Notes: a model not told the origin generated them from the sequence alone. Counted from the first letter of the stretch, positions 1 to 9,284 are shown. The stretch is DNA of 64,000 nt from Streptomyces tateyamensis (GCF_003205575.1 NZ_PYBW01000004.1:23469-87468); one strand, 5' to 3'. Translations and numbers: made by a program.

Positions 1-48
1 TGAGGTGCGTTCGGGGGCGCAGGGACGGGCCGGGCGGCCCCTACCTGT

Positions 49-1221
49 TCAGCGGGCGCCGAGCAGGTGCTCCAGCGCCAGCTGGTCGAGCTGCTCGAAG
101 GCCATGCCCCGGACCGCCGCGCGATCGACGTCGAACTCCTCGAAGGCGGTGCGGTCGGCCAGCAGGCCGGCCAGGCCGTCCTCGGCCGTCCGGGCGGCGA
201 GTTCGGGCAGGCGGGCGGCGGCCAGCGCGGCCTGCACCTCCGGGTCGGCCCGGAACGCGCGGGAGCGCTCGGCGAGCAGCAGGTAGTTGCGCATGCAGGC
301 GGCGGCCGAGGCCCAGACGCCGTCGAAGTCCTCGGTGCGCGGCGGCTTGAAGTCGAAGTGCTTGGGGCCCTCGTAGCCCGCCGACTCCAGCAGGTCGACC
401 AGCCAGAACGCCTGGCGCAGATCGCCGGCGCCGAACCGGAGGTCCTGGTCGTACTTGATGCCGGACTGGCCGTTCAGGTCGATGTGGAAGAGCTTGCCGT
501 GCCAGAGCGCCTGGGCGATGCCGTGCGGGAAGTTGAGCCCGGCCATCTGCTCGTGGCCGACCTCCGGGTTGAGGCCGACCCGCTCGGGGCGCTCCAACTC
601 GTTGATGAAGGCGAGCGCGTGGCCGACGGTGGGCAGCAGGATGTCGCCGCGCGGCTCGTTGGGCTTGGGCTCGATGGCGAAGCGCAGGTCGTAGCCCTGC
701 TGCTCGACGTACTCGCCGAGCAGGTCGAAGGCCTCCTTGAGCCGGTCGAGCGCGGTGCGCACGTCCTTGGCGGCGCCGGACTCGGCGCCCTCGCGCCCGC
801 CCCAGGCCACGTACACCCCGGCGCCGAGCTCGGCGGCCAGGTCGATGTTGCGGATGGTCTTGCGCAGCGCGTAGCGGCGCACGTCCCGGTCGTTGGCGGT
901 GAACGCGCCGTCCTTGAAGACCGGGTGGGTGAACAGGTTGGTGGTGGCCATCGGCACCCGCAGGCCGTTGGCGTCCAGGGCGGCCCGGAACCGCTTGACC
1001 GCGGCCTCGCGCTCGGTGTCCGAGGCGCCGAACGGGATCAGATCGTCGTCGTGGAAGGTGACGCCGTGGGCACCGAGCGCGGCGAGCCGCTGCACGGTCT
1101 CCACCGGGTCCAGCGCCGGGCGGGTCGCGTCGCCGAACGGGTCCCGGCCCTGCCAGCCCACCGTCCACAGGCCGAAGGTGAACTTGTGCGCGGGGGTGGG
1201 GACCAGCGGGTCGGTGCTCAT
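49..1221 (-). CDS. xylA: Xylose isomerase
   Basis: Converts D-xylose to D-xylulose in the cytoplasm, the first step of bacterial xylose catabolism. The 390-residue length is usual for the actinobacterial class I enzyme. Active-site residues are visible: catalytic His57 (VTFHDDD), Trp140, metal ligands Glu184 with Lys186 (EPKPNEP), Glu220 and His223 (NPEVGHEQ), and Asp248, Asp258, Asp260 (HIDLNG, KYDQD). These sit about three residues after the positions known in Streptomyces xylose isomerase. The ATG start follows AGGAG by seven bases. It diverges from xylB across 85 bases, so both are probably controlled from that gap. Identification is firm. Confidence 0.97.
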   Translation of the reverse strand: MSTDPLVPTPAHKFTFGLWTVGWQGRDPFGDATRPALDPVETVQRLAALGAHGVTFHDDDLIPFGASDTEREAAVKRFRAALDANGLRVPMATTNLFTHPVFKDGAFTANDRDVRRYALRKTIRNIDLAAELGAGVYVAWGGREGAESGAAKDVRTALDRLKEAFDLLGEYVEQQGYDLRFAIEPKPNEPRGDILLPTVGHALAFINELERPERVGLNPEVGHEQMAGLNFPHGIAQALWHGKLFHIDLNGQSGIKYDQDLRFGAGDLRQAFWLVDLLESAGYEGPKHFDFKPPRTEDFDGVWASAAACMRNYLLLAERSRAFRADPEVQAALAAARLPELAARTAEDGLAGLLADRTAFEEFDVDRAAVRGMAFEQLDQLALEHLLGAR

Positions 1222-1306
1222 GGCAGGCTCCTGGCTCTATTCGTCATGACAGAAAACAAATTAGTATGCCGAGACCCGGAAGGAAACCCACCCAGCGGAG
1301 GAATGC
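1222..1306. promoter_or_regulatory. xylA–xylB divergent promoter region
   Basis: This 85-base gap carries both start regions and an AT-rich core (about 1250–1268) that stands out in GC-rich DNA. TAGTAT at 1262–1267 is a plausible -10 box for xylB, whose GGAGG lies at 1298–1302. No clear perfect palindrome was found. The ROK protein encoded after xylB is the natural candidate to bind here, by analogy with other xylose operons; that is inference. Confidence 0.55.
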
Positions 1307-2734
1307 ATGGCTCAGCGCGTCGCGATCGGTGTGGACAGCTCGACGCAGTCCACCAAGGCGCTCGCCGTCGACATCGACACGGGCACCGTCCTGGGCCAGG
1401 GGCGGGCCGCGCACACCGTCAGCGGGGGCGCCGGTCGCGAGAGCGACCCCGAGCAGTGGTGGCGGGCGTTCGACGCCGCGGTCCGCCAGACCGGCTGGGC
1501 CGACCGCGCGGCCGCCGTCTCGATCGCCGGCCAGCAGCACGGGCTGGTCGCCCTCGACCCGGCCGGGCGGCCGGTCCGCCCGGCGCTGCTCTGGAACGAC
1601 GTCAGGTCCGCGCCACAGGCGGCCGAGCTGGGCGAGCTGTTCGGCCCGAAGGAGCTCGCCGACCGCACCGGCAGCGTGCCGACGGCGGCCTTCACCGCCG
1701 CCAAGTGGGCCTGGCTGCGCGCCACCGAGCCGACCGCGGCCGACCGGGTCGCGGCCGTCCGCCTGCCCCACGACTTCCTGACCGAGCGGCTGACCGGTGC
1801 GGCCGTGACCGACCGCGGCGACGCCTCCGGCACCGGCTGGTGGGGCCCGCACGGCTACGACCAGGACATCCTCGACCGGATCGGCCTCGACGCCGCCCTG
1901 CTGCCGCAGGTCCTCGCCCCGGGCGCCGCGGCCGGCACCGTGCGGCCGGGCCTGGCGCTGCCCGAGGGAACCCCGGTGGCCACCGGCACCGGCGACAACA
2001 TGGCCGCCGCCGTCGGGCTGGGCCTGACCCCCGGGCGGCCGGTGGTCAGCCTCGGCACCTCCGGCACCGTCTACGCCGTCGGCCGGACCCGCCCGGTCGA
2101 CCCGAGCGGAACGGTCGCGGGCTTCGCCGACGCCCTCGGCCGCTGGCTGCCCCTCGCCTGCACGCTCAACTGCACCCTGGCCGTCGACCGCTTCGCCGCC
2201 CTGCTCGGCCGCGACCGCGCCGAGGTCGAGAGCGGCGGTACCGCCGTGGTGCTGCCCTACCTGGACGGCGAGCGCACGCCGAACCTGCCCGCCGCCTCCG
2301 GCCTGGTGCACGGTCTGCGCCAGGACACGACCCCCGGGCAGCTGCTGCAGGCCGCCTACGACGGCGCGGCCCACGCGCTGCTCACCGCCCTGGACGACGT
2401 GCTGCGGGCCGGCGGCGAACAGGGCGCGGCGGACGAGCCGCTGCTGCTGATCGGCGGCGGCGCCCGCGGGCGGGCCTGGCAGCAGACCGTACTGCGGCTG
2501 TCCGGCCGGGCGGTGCAGGTGCCGGTCGCCGAGGAACTCGTCGCGCTGGGCGCCGCCGCCCAGGCCGCCGCCCTGGTCACGGCGGAGCCGGCCGACGCCG
2601 TCGCCCGCCGCTGGGGCACGGCCGCGGGCCCGGTGCTGGCACCCGTGGCCCGCGACGAGTCCACCCTCGAACGGATCACGGATACCCTGCGTCGAGCCGG
2701 GGCCTTGCAGGGCGCCCCGGCGCAGGAGCGATAG
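1307..2734 (+). CDS. xylB: Xylulokinase
   Basis: FGGY-family sugar kinase that phosphorylates D-xylulose to xylulose 5-phosphate for the pentose phosphate pathway. The N-terminal phosphate-binding motif (IGVDSSTQSTK) opens the actin-like fold. A second-domain loop with the expected Asp (GTGDNMAAAVG, near residue 225) and the C-terminal glycine-rich IGGGARGRAW region follow. At 475 residues it is a usual length. ATG follows GGAGGAATGC. The ROK regulator begins 13 bases after its stop, so the two are probably cotranscribed, and pairing with the divergent xylA fixes the substrate as xylulose. Confidence 0.96.
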   Translation: MAQRVAIGVDSSTQSTKALAVDIDTGTVLGQGRAAHTVSGGAGRESDPEQWWRAFDAAVRQTGWADRAAAVSIAGQQHGLVALDPAGRPVRPALLWNDVRSAPQAAELGELFGPKELADRTGSVPTAAFTAAKWAWLRATEPTAADRVAAVRLPHDFLTERLTGAAVTDRGDASGTGWWGPHGYDQDILDRIGLDAALLPQVLAPGAAAGTVRPGLALPEGTPVATGTGDNMAAAVGLGLTPGRPVVSLGTSGTVYAVGRTRPVDPSGTVAGFADALGRWLPLACTLNCTLAVDRFAALLGRDRAEVESGGTAVVLPYLDGERTPNLPAASGLVHGLRQDTTPGQLLQAAYDGAAHALLTALDDVLRAGGEQGAADEPLLLIGGGARGRAWQQTVLRLSGRAVQVPVAEELVALGAAAQAAALVTAEPADAVARRWGTAAGPVLAPVARDESTLERITDTLRRAGALQGAPAQER

Positions 2735-2747
2735 GAGAGGAAGGCCC

Positions 2748-4016
2748 GTGGCGGCGGTCGGCAGCGCGAGCAGGGAGCAGCAGGGCGGCCCCGCCTCGCA
2801 GCAGGACATGCGTCGGCAGAACCTGGCGGTGGTCCTCGGCACCGTCGCGGCGCACAGCCCGCTCTCCCGCGCGGATGTCGCCGGCCGCACCGGTCTGACC
2901 AGGGCGGCCGTCTCCTCCCTGGTGGACGAACTGGCCGCCCGCGGCGTGCTGAGCGAGACGGAGACCGCGCCCAGCGGCCGGGTGGGACGCCCCGGCCGGG
3001 CACTGGCGGTCAGCGACCGCGGCCCGGCCGGCCTCGGACTGGAGATCGGCGTGACCCACCTCGGCGCGTGCGTGGTGGACCTGCGGGGCGAGCCCCGGGT
3101 GTGGCACCGGGTGGAGCGGAGCAACGCCGGCCGCGCGGCCGGGCAGGTGCTGGCGGAGGCCGCCGAGCTGGCCGCCGAGGCGGAGGCGGCGGCCGCCACC
3201 CTCGGGCTGCGGGTGGCGGGCCGGGTGCTGGCCGTGCCCGGTGTGGTGCCGAACGAGCCGCGCGGCCTGGTCGAGCACGCGCCCAACCTCGGCTGGCACG
3301 CCGTGCGCCCGGCCGACCACTGGCCCGATCCCGCCACCGCGCCCGAGCCGGAGAACGAGGCCAACCTCGGGGCGCTGGCCGAGTACTGGCACGCCGAGCA
3401 GGCGGCGGAGACCCTCGTGCACGTCTCCGCCGACGCCGGGATCGGTGCCGCCCTGGTCATCGGCGGCCGGCTGTTCCGCGGTGCCCGCGGCTTCGCCGGC
3501 GAGCTCGGGCACGTCCCCGTCCAGCCGGACGGGGTGCCCTGCTCCTGCGGCGCGCGCGGCTGCCTGGAGCAGTACGCGGGCGAGGCCGCCGTGCTCGGCG
3601 GGGCCGGACTCGTGGGCGGCGCCGACCCGGTCACCGTGCTGGCCGAGCGGGCCGGGGCCGGCCACCCGCCCACCCTGCTCGCCCTGGAGCGCGCGGGGCG
3701 GGCGCTGGGCCTGGCCCTCGTCTCGGCCGTGAACCTGATCGACCCGGACGGCCTGGTGCTGGGCGGTGCCTACGCCGAACTCGCCGACTGGCTGCTGCCG
3801 GCGATGCGCGCCGAGCTGGCCGCCCGGGTCACGGTCCGGCCCTGGGCGCCCGAGGCGCTGCGGCCCTCGGCGCTGGGCCGGCGCGGACCGGTGCTCGGCG
3901 CGGCCCAGTTGACGGTCCGCCGGATCCTCGCCGACCCCACCCTGCTGCCCGCCGCGGCCACCGAGTCGCCGACCGCGACGGCCACCTCGTCGGTCAGGTC
4001 GGCGGGCGAGGTGTAG
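2748..4016 (+). CDS. ROK-family transcriptional regulator (XylR-like)
   Basis: Repressor of the ROK/NagC type with an N-terminal winged helix (about residues 20–85, containing SRADVAGRTGLTRAAVSSLV) and a C-terminal sugar-kinase-like domain. The ROK zinc site is visible near residue 265 as CSCGARGCLEQY. The GTG start follows GAGAGGAAGG, 13 bases after xylB, which argues for one xylB–regulator transcript. In this family the DNA-binding fusion senses the sugar itself, and a xylose-responsive repressor of xylA/xylB is the simplest reading. No operator was proven. Confidence 0.9.
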   Translation: MAAVGSASREQQGGPASQQDMRRQNLAVVLGTVAAHSPLSRADVAGRTGLTRAAVSSLVDELAARGVLSETETAPSGRVGRPGRALAVSDRGPAGLGLEIGVTHLGACVVDLRGEPRVWHRVERSNAGRAAGQVLAEAAELAAEAEAAAATLGLRVAGRVLAVPGVVPNEPRGLVEHAPNLGWHAVRPADHWPDPATAPEPENEANLGALAEYWHAEQAAETLVHVSADAGIGAALVIGGRLFRGARGFAGELGHVPVQPDGVPCSCGARGCLEQYAGEAAVLGGAGLVGGADPVTVLAERAGAGHPPTLLALERAGRALGLALVSAVNLIDPDGLVLGGAYAELADWLLPAMRAELAARVTVRPWAPEALRPSALGRRGPVLGAAQLTVRRILADPTLLPAAATESPTATATSSVRSAGEV

Positions 4017-4133
4017 GAGTGTGCCCGCAGAAGTGGTCCCAGGCGCGCGGGAAGTACGGCGCCACCACCCGGGCCGGCACCTCGGCGCCCGGACGGGGCC
4101 GGGCGCCGTACCTGATCATGTCGTATCGCTGCG

Positions 4134-4152
4134 GATACATAGGATGGATCTA
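4134..4152 (+). promoter_or_regulatory. ATACATAGGAT-type operator motif, copy 1
   Basis: GATACATAGGATGGATCTA lies about 90 bases before the GntR start. Its 11-base core ATACATAGGAT recurs exactly upstream of the GH29 fucosidase (11761–11779, minus strand), and a degenerate version overlaps the promoter of the GH141-like gene (19592–19610, minus strand). Its place before a regulator gene suggests autoregulation. Binding is inferred, not shown. Confidence 0.5.
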
Positions 4153-4226
4153 CCTAGGGTTCGTCATCTGGCGTCTAGATCGGGCAAGGACTCGGCCCAT
4201 CTCTTCTCAGACATCGGACCACCTGT

Positions 4227-4232
4227 TAGGTT
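4227..4232 (+). promoter_or_regulatory. Probable -10 box of a leaderless GntR transcript
   Basis: TAGGTT ends six bases before the GTG start at 4239, and no ribosome binding site precedes that GTG. This spacing is what a leaderless mRNA would show, with transcription starting at the initiation codon. Confidence 0.4.
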
Positions 4233-4238
4233 GACGCC

Positions 4239-5051
4239 GTGTCACTGACCGACCGGGCCATCTCCCGCATTCGTCAGCTGATCCGGGACGGAGAGCTGCC
4301 CCCCGGGTCCAAGCTGCCGCCCGAACAGCAACTGGCCGCCTCGCTGGGGCTCTCCCGGAACCTGCTGCGCGAGGCGGTCAAGGCGCTCGTCGTCGCACGG
4401 GTGCTGGAGATCCGGCGCGGCGACGGCACCTACGTGACCAGTCTGGAGCCCGCCGTACTGTTGGCGGGCCTCGCCGGTGCGGTGGAGCTGCTGCAGGGCG
4501 AGACCGTCCTGGAGCTGATGGAGGCGCGCCGCCTCCTCGAGCCGGCCGCGACCGCGCTGGCTGCGGACCGGATCACCGACGAGGAGCTGGCCGAGGTGGG
4601 CCGCCACCTGTCGGCCATGCGGCAGGCGCGCGACGACGCGGAGCTGATGAACCGGCACGACGCCGCCTTCCACCGGGCGGTGATCCGCGGCACCCACAAC
4701 GAGACCCTGACCACGCTGCTGGAGCACATCGCAGGACGCACGCTGCGCGCCCGGCTCTGGCGCGGCCTGGTCGACGTCGCCGCGGCCGACCGGACGATCG
4801 CCGAGCACGAGGCGATCCACCAGGCCCTGCTCGCCCGGGACGCGGCTCTTGCGCAGGCCGCAGCCCTGATCCACGTCAGCACCACCGAGCGCTGGCTGCG
4901 CGAGCACCTTCCCGAGCGGGAGCACCCCGCGGCCGGCGGCCCGGCGGCCGCGGCCGTCCGGGAGCAGCGGGCCGCGGCCGGCCGGCGCCCACCGCCGCCG
5001 GACGACCGCAGCCGCACCGTCCTTTCGACCGGACCTGCCGGGCGCCGGTAA
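4239..5051 (+). CDS. GntR/FadR-family transcriptional regulator
   Basis: A 270-residue regulator with an N-terminal winged helix (about 1–70; SKLPPEQQLAASLGLSRNLLREA is the recognition region) and a C-terminal all-helical FCD ligand domain (about 90–225). The FCD pocket motifs are present: RxxLEPAAT, the D–H pair in NRHDAAFHRAV, and HEAIHQAL. Such proteins usually bind a metal and a sugar acid or related small ligand and repress a catabolic locus. The last 40 residues are low-complexity Ala/Pro/Arg. It stops eight bases before the convergent glycosidase gene. An operator-like motif shared with two fucosidase-type genes lies upstream, so it may control fucoside use; ligand unknown. Confidence 0.88.
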   Translation: MSLTDRAISRIRQLIRDGELPPGSKLPPEQQLAASLGLSRNLLREAVKALVVARVLEIRRGDGTYVTSLEPAVLLAGLAGAVELLQGETVLELMEARRLLEPAATALAADRITDEELAEVGRHLSAMRQARDDAELMNRHDAAFHRAVIRGTHNETLTTLLEHIAGRTLRARLWRGLVDVAAADRTIAEHEAIHQALLARDAALAQAAALIHVSTTERWLREHLPEREHPAAGGPAAAAVREQRAAAGRRPPPPDDRSRTVLSTGPAGRR

Positions 5052-5059
5052 GCGCTCGG

Positions 5060-6877
5060 TCAGGCCTTCCCGGCGAGCCGCCAGATCTGGTTCTTCTTGG
5101 TGGCGAGGGTGCTGCCGGTGTCGCAGGTCCACTGGTGGATCAGGGCGCCGGGGGTGGTGGAGACACCGCTGACATCCACGCACTTGCCGCTGTGGGCGGC
5201 CACCAGCTGGTAGTCCTGGCTGTTGCCGAGGGCGGTGACGGGGCTGAGGGTGAACTGCTGGTTGGCCTGGCCGCCGCAGTTCCACTGGATCACCGCCGCG
5301 CCGTCGGCGGTGGAGGCCCCGGAGACGTCGAGGCACAGGCCGCTGTGCTCGTTGACGACGGTGTAGGTGTTGGGCTTCCCCACGACCGGCTTGAGGTCCA
5401 GCATCTGCTGGTAGCCGCCCTCGCAGAGGTACTGCTGGTACTGGGTGCCGGGGCTGCTGGAGAGGTTGGTGTCGTCCAGGCACTGGCCGCTGTTCTCGCT
5501 GACGGCGACGGTGGAGACGGTGGTGTTGGCGGGCGGCAGCAGGGTGACGGTGTAGCCGTCCTTGGCGTTGCCGTAGGGCAGGGTCACCGAGGCGGCGTTG
5601 CCGTTCACCGCCAGCAGGGTGTCGGCGATGGTGACCGGGCCGGCCACCGCGGCGCCGTTGCCGTCGGGGATGCGCTGCACCACGGCGCGGACCCGGCCGT
5701 TCTGCACCACGGACGTGGTGTTCAGGCCGGTCAGGTTGACGGTGGTGTTGCCGGTGTTGCCGTTGGACCCGAGCAGGACCTTGGCGTTGCCGGCGGCGTT
5801 GTCCTTGGTCGCGAAGCCGTCGACGCCGTTGCCGGGGACCAGGTTGACGATGTTGCCGGTCTGCGAGCCGTAGTAGCGGTAGGTGAACCACTCGCCGAGC
5901 GGCAGGTACTGGTTGACGCTGTTCCTGGTGAGCAGGTTGGCCTCGTCGTCGTGCAGGCCGGTGCCCGAGGCCCAGTTGCCGCGCAGGCCGTCGGCGCCGG
6001 CCCGCTCCAGGCGGCCGATGAACCAGGCGCCGCCGCCGGCGTTCTGCTGGGAGAGCGCGCCGTACTCGTTGATCTGGTACGGCCGGGTGTTGGTCAGTCC
6101 GTGCGCGGCCAGGGTGGCGTTGGCGCTCGCGGTGCCGGGGACGGGGTCAGCGGGTTCGTCGTGCCAGCTGTAGATGTCGGGCGCGACGTTGTTGGCCTTG
6201 ACGTAGTCCAGGTAGGTGTTCCACCAGGCGTAGGAGGAGGAGGGCTGGCCCGCGATGCTGGGCCCGACGATGAGCTGGCCGGGGAAGTTGGACCGCACGT
6301 CGGCGTAGAAGCGGGACCACATCTGCAGGTACTGGCTCTGCGGCCCGGGCCAGAAGCCCCTGCCGTCCGGCTCGTTCCACAGGTCCCACTGGACCGTCAT
6401 GTGGTTGGCCCTGACGTCGGAGAAGAGCTGGTTGACGAAGTTGTCGAACTGGGTCCAGTTGCCGTTGTCGCCGGGGAAGGACTGGTGGGTGGTGCCGTCG
6501 GCGCCCCACAGGTCGTGCGGGAGCAGGACGAAGGTGCCGCCGAGCGCGGTGGTCCGCTTGTACTGGGCCAGCGTGGCGTTCCAGCGGGTCTGGTAGTCGG
6601 CGAGGCTGGTGGCGTAGCCGCCGCCGTTGAGCTGGGCGCCGCCGGCCCGCTCGAGGTGCCACTTGATGTCCGTGTAGAAGTGGTCCTGCGGGAGCGACCC
6701 GTCCGGGGACATCCCGTACAGCGTGCCGGAGGCGTGGTAGGTCGGGGCGCCGCCGGCGGTGGCGAAGTCGACGGTCACCGAGGTGTCGGCGGCGTGCGCC
6801 GGACTCGCGGCGAGCGAGGTTCCGGTGGCCGCGGCCAGCGCGCACAGGAGCGCTCCGGCCTTCTTGGGCAGGTGCAC
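5060..6877 (-). CDS. Secreted clan GH-A glycoside hydrolase (GH39-like) with ricin-type lectin domain
   Basis: Secreted enzyme of about 605 residues. A signal peptide (KKAGALLCALAAATG, ending near SPAHA) leads into a TIM-barrel catalytic domain. The acid/base Glu is in WDLWNEPDGRGFW and the likely nucleophile Glu in YQINEYG. A beta-sandwich follows, then a C-terminal ricin-type beta-trefoil (CBM13) with repeated CLD and QxW motifs (SGQCLDDTN, SGLCLDVSG, SGKCVDVSG, IWRLAGKA). GTG at 6877 was chosen because AGAGGAG precedes it and the signal peptide begins there; a longer reading from 7027 has no secretory start. GH39 is my best family guess; the substrate is probably a hemicellulose or beta-xyloside. 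Confidence 0.8.
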   Translation of the reverse strand: MHLPKKAGALLCALAAATGTSLAASPAHAADTSVTVDFATAGGAPTYHASGTLYGMSPDGSLPQDHFYTDIKWHLERAGGAQLNGGGYATSLADYQTRWNATLAQYKRTTALGGTFVLLPHDLWGADGTTHQSFPGDNGNWTQFDNFVNQLFSDVRANHMTVQWDLWNEPDGRGFWPGPQSQYLQMWSRFYADVRSNFPGQLIVGPSIAGQPSSSYAWWNTYLDYVKANNVAPDIYSWHDEPADPVPGTASANATLAAHGLTNTRPYQINEYGALSQQNAGGGAWFIGRLERAGADGLRGNWASGTGLHDDEANLLTRNSVNQYLPLGEWFTYRYYGSQTGNIVNLVPGNGVDGFATKDNAAGNAKVLLGSNGNTGNTTVNLTGLNTTSVVQNGRVRAVVQRIPDGNGAAVAGPVTIADTLLAVNGNAASVTLPYGNAKDGYTVTLLPPANTTVSTVAVSENSGQCLDDTNLSSSPGTQYQQYLCEGGYQQMLDLKPVVGKPNTYTVVNEHSGLCLDVSGASTADGAAVIQWNCGGQANQQFTLSPVTALGNSQDYQLVAAHSGKCVDVSGVSTTPGALIHQWTCDTGSTLATKKNQIWRLAGKA

Positions 6878-7024
6878 AGCGGTTCTCCTCTGGGTGGGGA
6901 GGCCACCCGGCCGACCGGCCGGGTACGGCTCGGGGGTGGTGGGGTCAGCCGGCGAACGCGACGGCGGCAAGCCGTCGAAGGGGTCTGGGCATGGCGAACC
7001 GGTCCCTCGGTCGCCGAGCCGATT

Positions 7025-7086
7025 CATCGAACCGATTCGGCGAACCGGTTCGATGGGAACGTAGGGTCAGTTCCCGGCGGCGTCAA
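7025..7086 (-). promoter_or_regulatory. Promoter and LacI-type operator of the GH39-like gene
   Basis: On the minus strand TTGACG (7086–7081) and TACGTT (7063–7058) are separated by exactly 17 bases. Three bases downstream begins CATCGAACCGGTTCG, containing the perfect palindrome CGAACCGGTTCG (7041–7052). The outer repeat CATCGAACCG (7025–7034) pairs with CGGTTCGATG (7046–7055). An operator just after the -10 box is typical of LacI-family repression. The rest of the gene-free stretch 6878–7240 shows only the GTG leader with its ribosome binding site and no gene. Confidence 0.65.
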
Positions 7087-7240
7087 GGGATCTGACAGCA
7101 CCTCGTCCTTACCGGTGCGTGCCTCGGTGGCTGCGGGCAGCGAAACGGTTCGATCCGCGCCTGCGGGGCGCCTCGCGACTTCTCCCTCGTCGGGGCCGCC
7201 GCCCGGCGTGATCCGAACGACCCGGGCCCCCGGGCCGGGC

Positions 7241-9058
7241 TCAGGGACCGCCGAGCGCCTGCGCGCACCAGATCGTCTTGCCGCCGGCGGAGTGCCGGGT
7301 GCCCCAGCGCTGGGTGAGCTGGGCGACGAGCATCAGACCCCGGCCGCCCTCGTCGAAGATCCGGGCCCGGCGCAGGTGCGGGCTGGTGTCGCTGGCGTCT
7401 GACACCTCGCAGATCAGCGAGGTGTCCCGGATCAGCCGCAGCCTGATCGGCGGCCGGCCGTACTTGATGGCGTTGGTGACCAGCTCGCTGACGACCAGTT
7501 CGGTGACGAAGGCCGCCTCGTCCAGGCCCCAGGCGGTCAGCCGGTCGACGGCGAACTTCCGAGCGAGCGGCACCTGCGCGGTGTCGGGCTCGACCTCCCA
7601 GACCGCGACGTGGTCGGGGGAGAGCGCGTGCGGGCGGGCGAGCAGCAGGGCCGCGTCGTCGCTGCGGTGGTCGGGGAGCATGGCCTGCATCGCCGCGTCG
7701 CACAGGGCGTCCAGCGAGTCGGCCGGGCGGCTGAGCACCTGGAACAGCTCGGCGGTGCCCTGGTCGACGTCGCGCTCGCGGTTCTCCACCAGTCCGTCGG
7801 TGTAGAGGGCCAGCAGACTGCCCTCGGGCAGTTCGAGCTCGGCGGCCTCGAACGGCAGGCCGCCGATGCCGAGCGGCGGCCCGGGGCGGGCGGGCACCGG
7901 GACCGCGGTGCCGTCCGGCCCGATGAGCAGCGGCAGCGGGTGGCCGGCGCTCGCCAGCGAACAGCGCCGCGAGACCGGGTCGTAGACGGCGTACAGGCAG
8001 GTGGCCCCGGCCTCGCCGGTCGACTCGTAGGGGCCCTCGGGAGTCAGGCCGCTGGGAAGGTGCATGACCAGGTCGTCCAGGTGGGTCAACAACTCCTCCG
8101 GCGGCAGGTCCACGTCGGCCAGGGTGCGGACCGCCGTGCGCAGCCGGCCCATGCTGGCCGAGGCGTGCAGGCCGTGCCCGACCACGTCGCCGACCACCAG
8201 CGCGACCCGGGCGCCGGAGAGCGGAATGACGTCGAACCAGTCGCCGCCCACACCCGCACTGGCACCGGCGGGCAGGTAGCCGCAGGCCACCTCGATCGCC
8301 TGCTGGCCGGGCAGCCGCTGCGGCAGCAGGCTGCGCTGCAGCGTGAGGGCGGTGGTGTGCTCGCGGGTGTACCGGCGGGCGTTGTCGATGGCCACGGCGG
8401 TCTTGGCGGCCAGCTCCTCGGCCAGGATCAGGTCGTCGGCGGTGAAGCTCTCGGGCCGCTCGCTGCGGGCGAAGGCGGCCACGCCGAGCAGGGTGCCGCG
8501 GGCCAGCAGCGGCACGGTGATCCGCCCGGTCAGCCCGGTCGCGGCGATGCTCCCGTCGATCACCGGGTTGCCCGGCGGCCAGTGGGCCGGGTCGGCGGCC
8601 AGCCCGGGGCCGAAGCCCCACTCGCCGCCGGGACCGGGTTCGGCGGCGAGCTGCACCGTCGACCTGCCGGAGGCCAGGCAGCGGACCGCGACGGCATCGG
8701 GGGAGTAGCGCACCGGCGGCAGGGGCTCGGTGCGCTGCTGCGCCTCCCCCTTCGCGCCGTAGCGGCCGGCCCGCCGCAGTGTGAGGGTCCCGTCCACGGT
8801 GAAGGTGGCGGACAGCGGCGGTTCGTCCCCGCGCAGCACCTCCTCGAAGAGGTCGACGGTGACGAGGTCGACGAAGCCCGGCACCGAGGTCCGGGCCAGC
8901 TCCTCGGCGGTGCTGACCACGTCGAGGGTCTGGCCGATGCCCCTGCTGGCCGCGCCGAGGAGCAGCAGGCGCTGCCGGGCCCAGTACTCGGCGCTCATGT
9001 CGAACCCCCAGTTGGCGACCGCGCGGACCCGGCCCTGCTCGTCCCGGACGGGCCACAT
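7241..9058 (-). CDS. PP2C-type phosphatase (SpoIIE/RsbU) with GAF and anti-sigma-like ATPase domains, probably 5'-truncated
   Basis: Signalling protein of about 605 residues. The tail of a PAS fold (WPVRDEQGRVRAVANWG) is followed by a GAF domain (about 40–215), a metal-dependent SpoIIE-type phosphatase (about 240–455; GGDWFDV, GDVVGHG, TDGLVENR, SDDAALL) and an HATPase_c domain of the RsbW kind (ELVVSELVTNAIKYG, DEGGRGLMLV). Such proteins act in partner-switching control of sigma factors. The ATG at 9058 has no ribosome binding site and starts inside the PAS fold. PAS-like sequence continues upstream in frame (VFRPLGSSYANAWATS), but no ATG, GTG or TTG occurs for over 35 codons. A CTG at 9115 behind GGAG is the only candidate. 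The N-terminus is therefore lost or uses a rare start. Confidence 0.85.
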   Translation of the reverse strand: MWPVRDEQGRVRAVANWGFDMSAEYWARQRLLLLGAASRGIGQTLDVVSTAEELARTSVPGFVDLVTVDLFEEVLRGDEPPLSATFTVDGTLTLRRAGRYGAKGEAQQRTEPLPPVRYSPDAVAVRCLASGRSTVQLAAEPGPGGEWGFGPGLAADPAHWPPGNPVIDGSIAATGLTGRITVPLLARGTLLGVAAFARSERPESFTADDLILAEELAAKTAVAIDNARRYTREHTTALTLQRSLLPQRLPGQQAIEVACGYLPAGASAGVGGDWFDVIPLSGARVALVVGDVVGHGLHASASMGRLRTAVRTLADVDLPPEELLTHLDDLVMHLPSGLTPEGPYESTGEAGATCLYAVYDPVSRRCSLASAGHPLPLLIGPDGTAVPVPARPGPPLGIGGLPFEAAELELPEGSLLALYTDGLVENRERDVDQGTAELFQVLSRPADSLDALCDAAMQAMLPDHRSDDAALLLARPHALSPDHVAVWEVEPDTAQVPLARKFAVDRLTAWGLDEAAFVTELVVSELVTNAIKYGRPPIRLRLIRDTSLICEVSDASDTSPHLRRARIFDEGGRGLMLVAQLTQRWGTRHSAGGKTIWCAQALGGP

Positions 9059-9243
9059 GCTGGTGGCCCAGGCGTTGGCGTAGCTGCTGCCCAGCGGGCG
9101 GAAGACGGTGATCAGACGCGCTCTCCACGCGACACCTCCGTGCGGTGACAGCGGTGACCGCCGGAACGGCGTTCCGGCGCCTTTTCCCCACCGTAGGACG
9201 GGCCCTGGCCGTGCGCAGCAGCGGCCGGGCGGGTCGCCGGGGC

Positions 9244-9275
9244 GGGCGCCGCCGGCACGGCGGCCGGTGGCGCCC
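9244..9275 (-). terminator. Hairpin terminator after the GH29 gene
   Basis: GGGCGCC (9244–9250) pairs with GGCGCCC (9269–9275), with an inner CCGG/CCGG pair. It lies ten bases beyond the fucosidase stop on the minus strand. It has no U-tract, as is usual in these genomes. Confidence 0.55.
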
Positions 9276-9284
9276 GCGGCCGGG

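Noticed and set aside
1..48. Possible gene at the left edge
   Set aside because: Only 48 bases precede the xylA stop codon; no coding signal or terminator can be judged.
67..2898. A 943-residue plus-strand frame across xylA and xylB
   Set aside because: It runs antisense through xylA and out of frame through xylB, both of which are certain.
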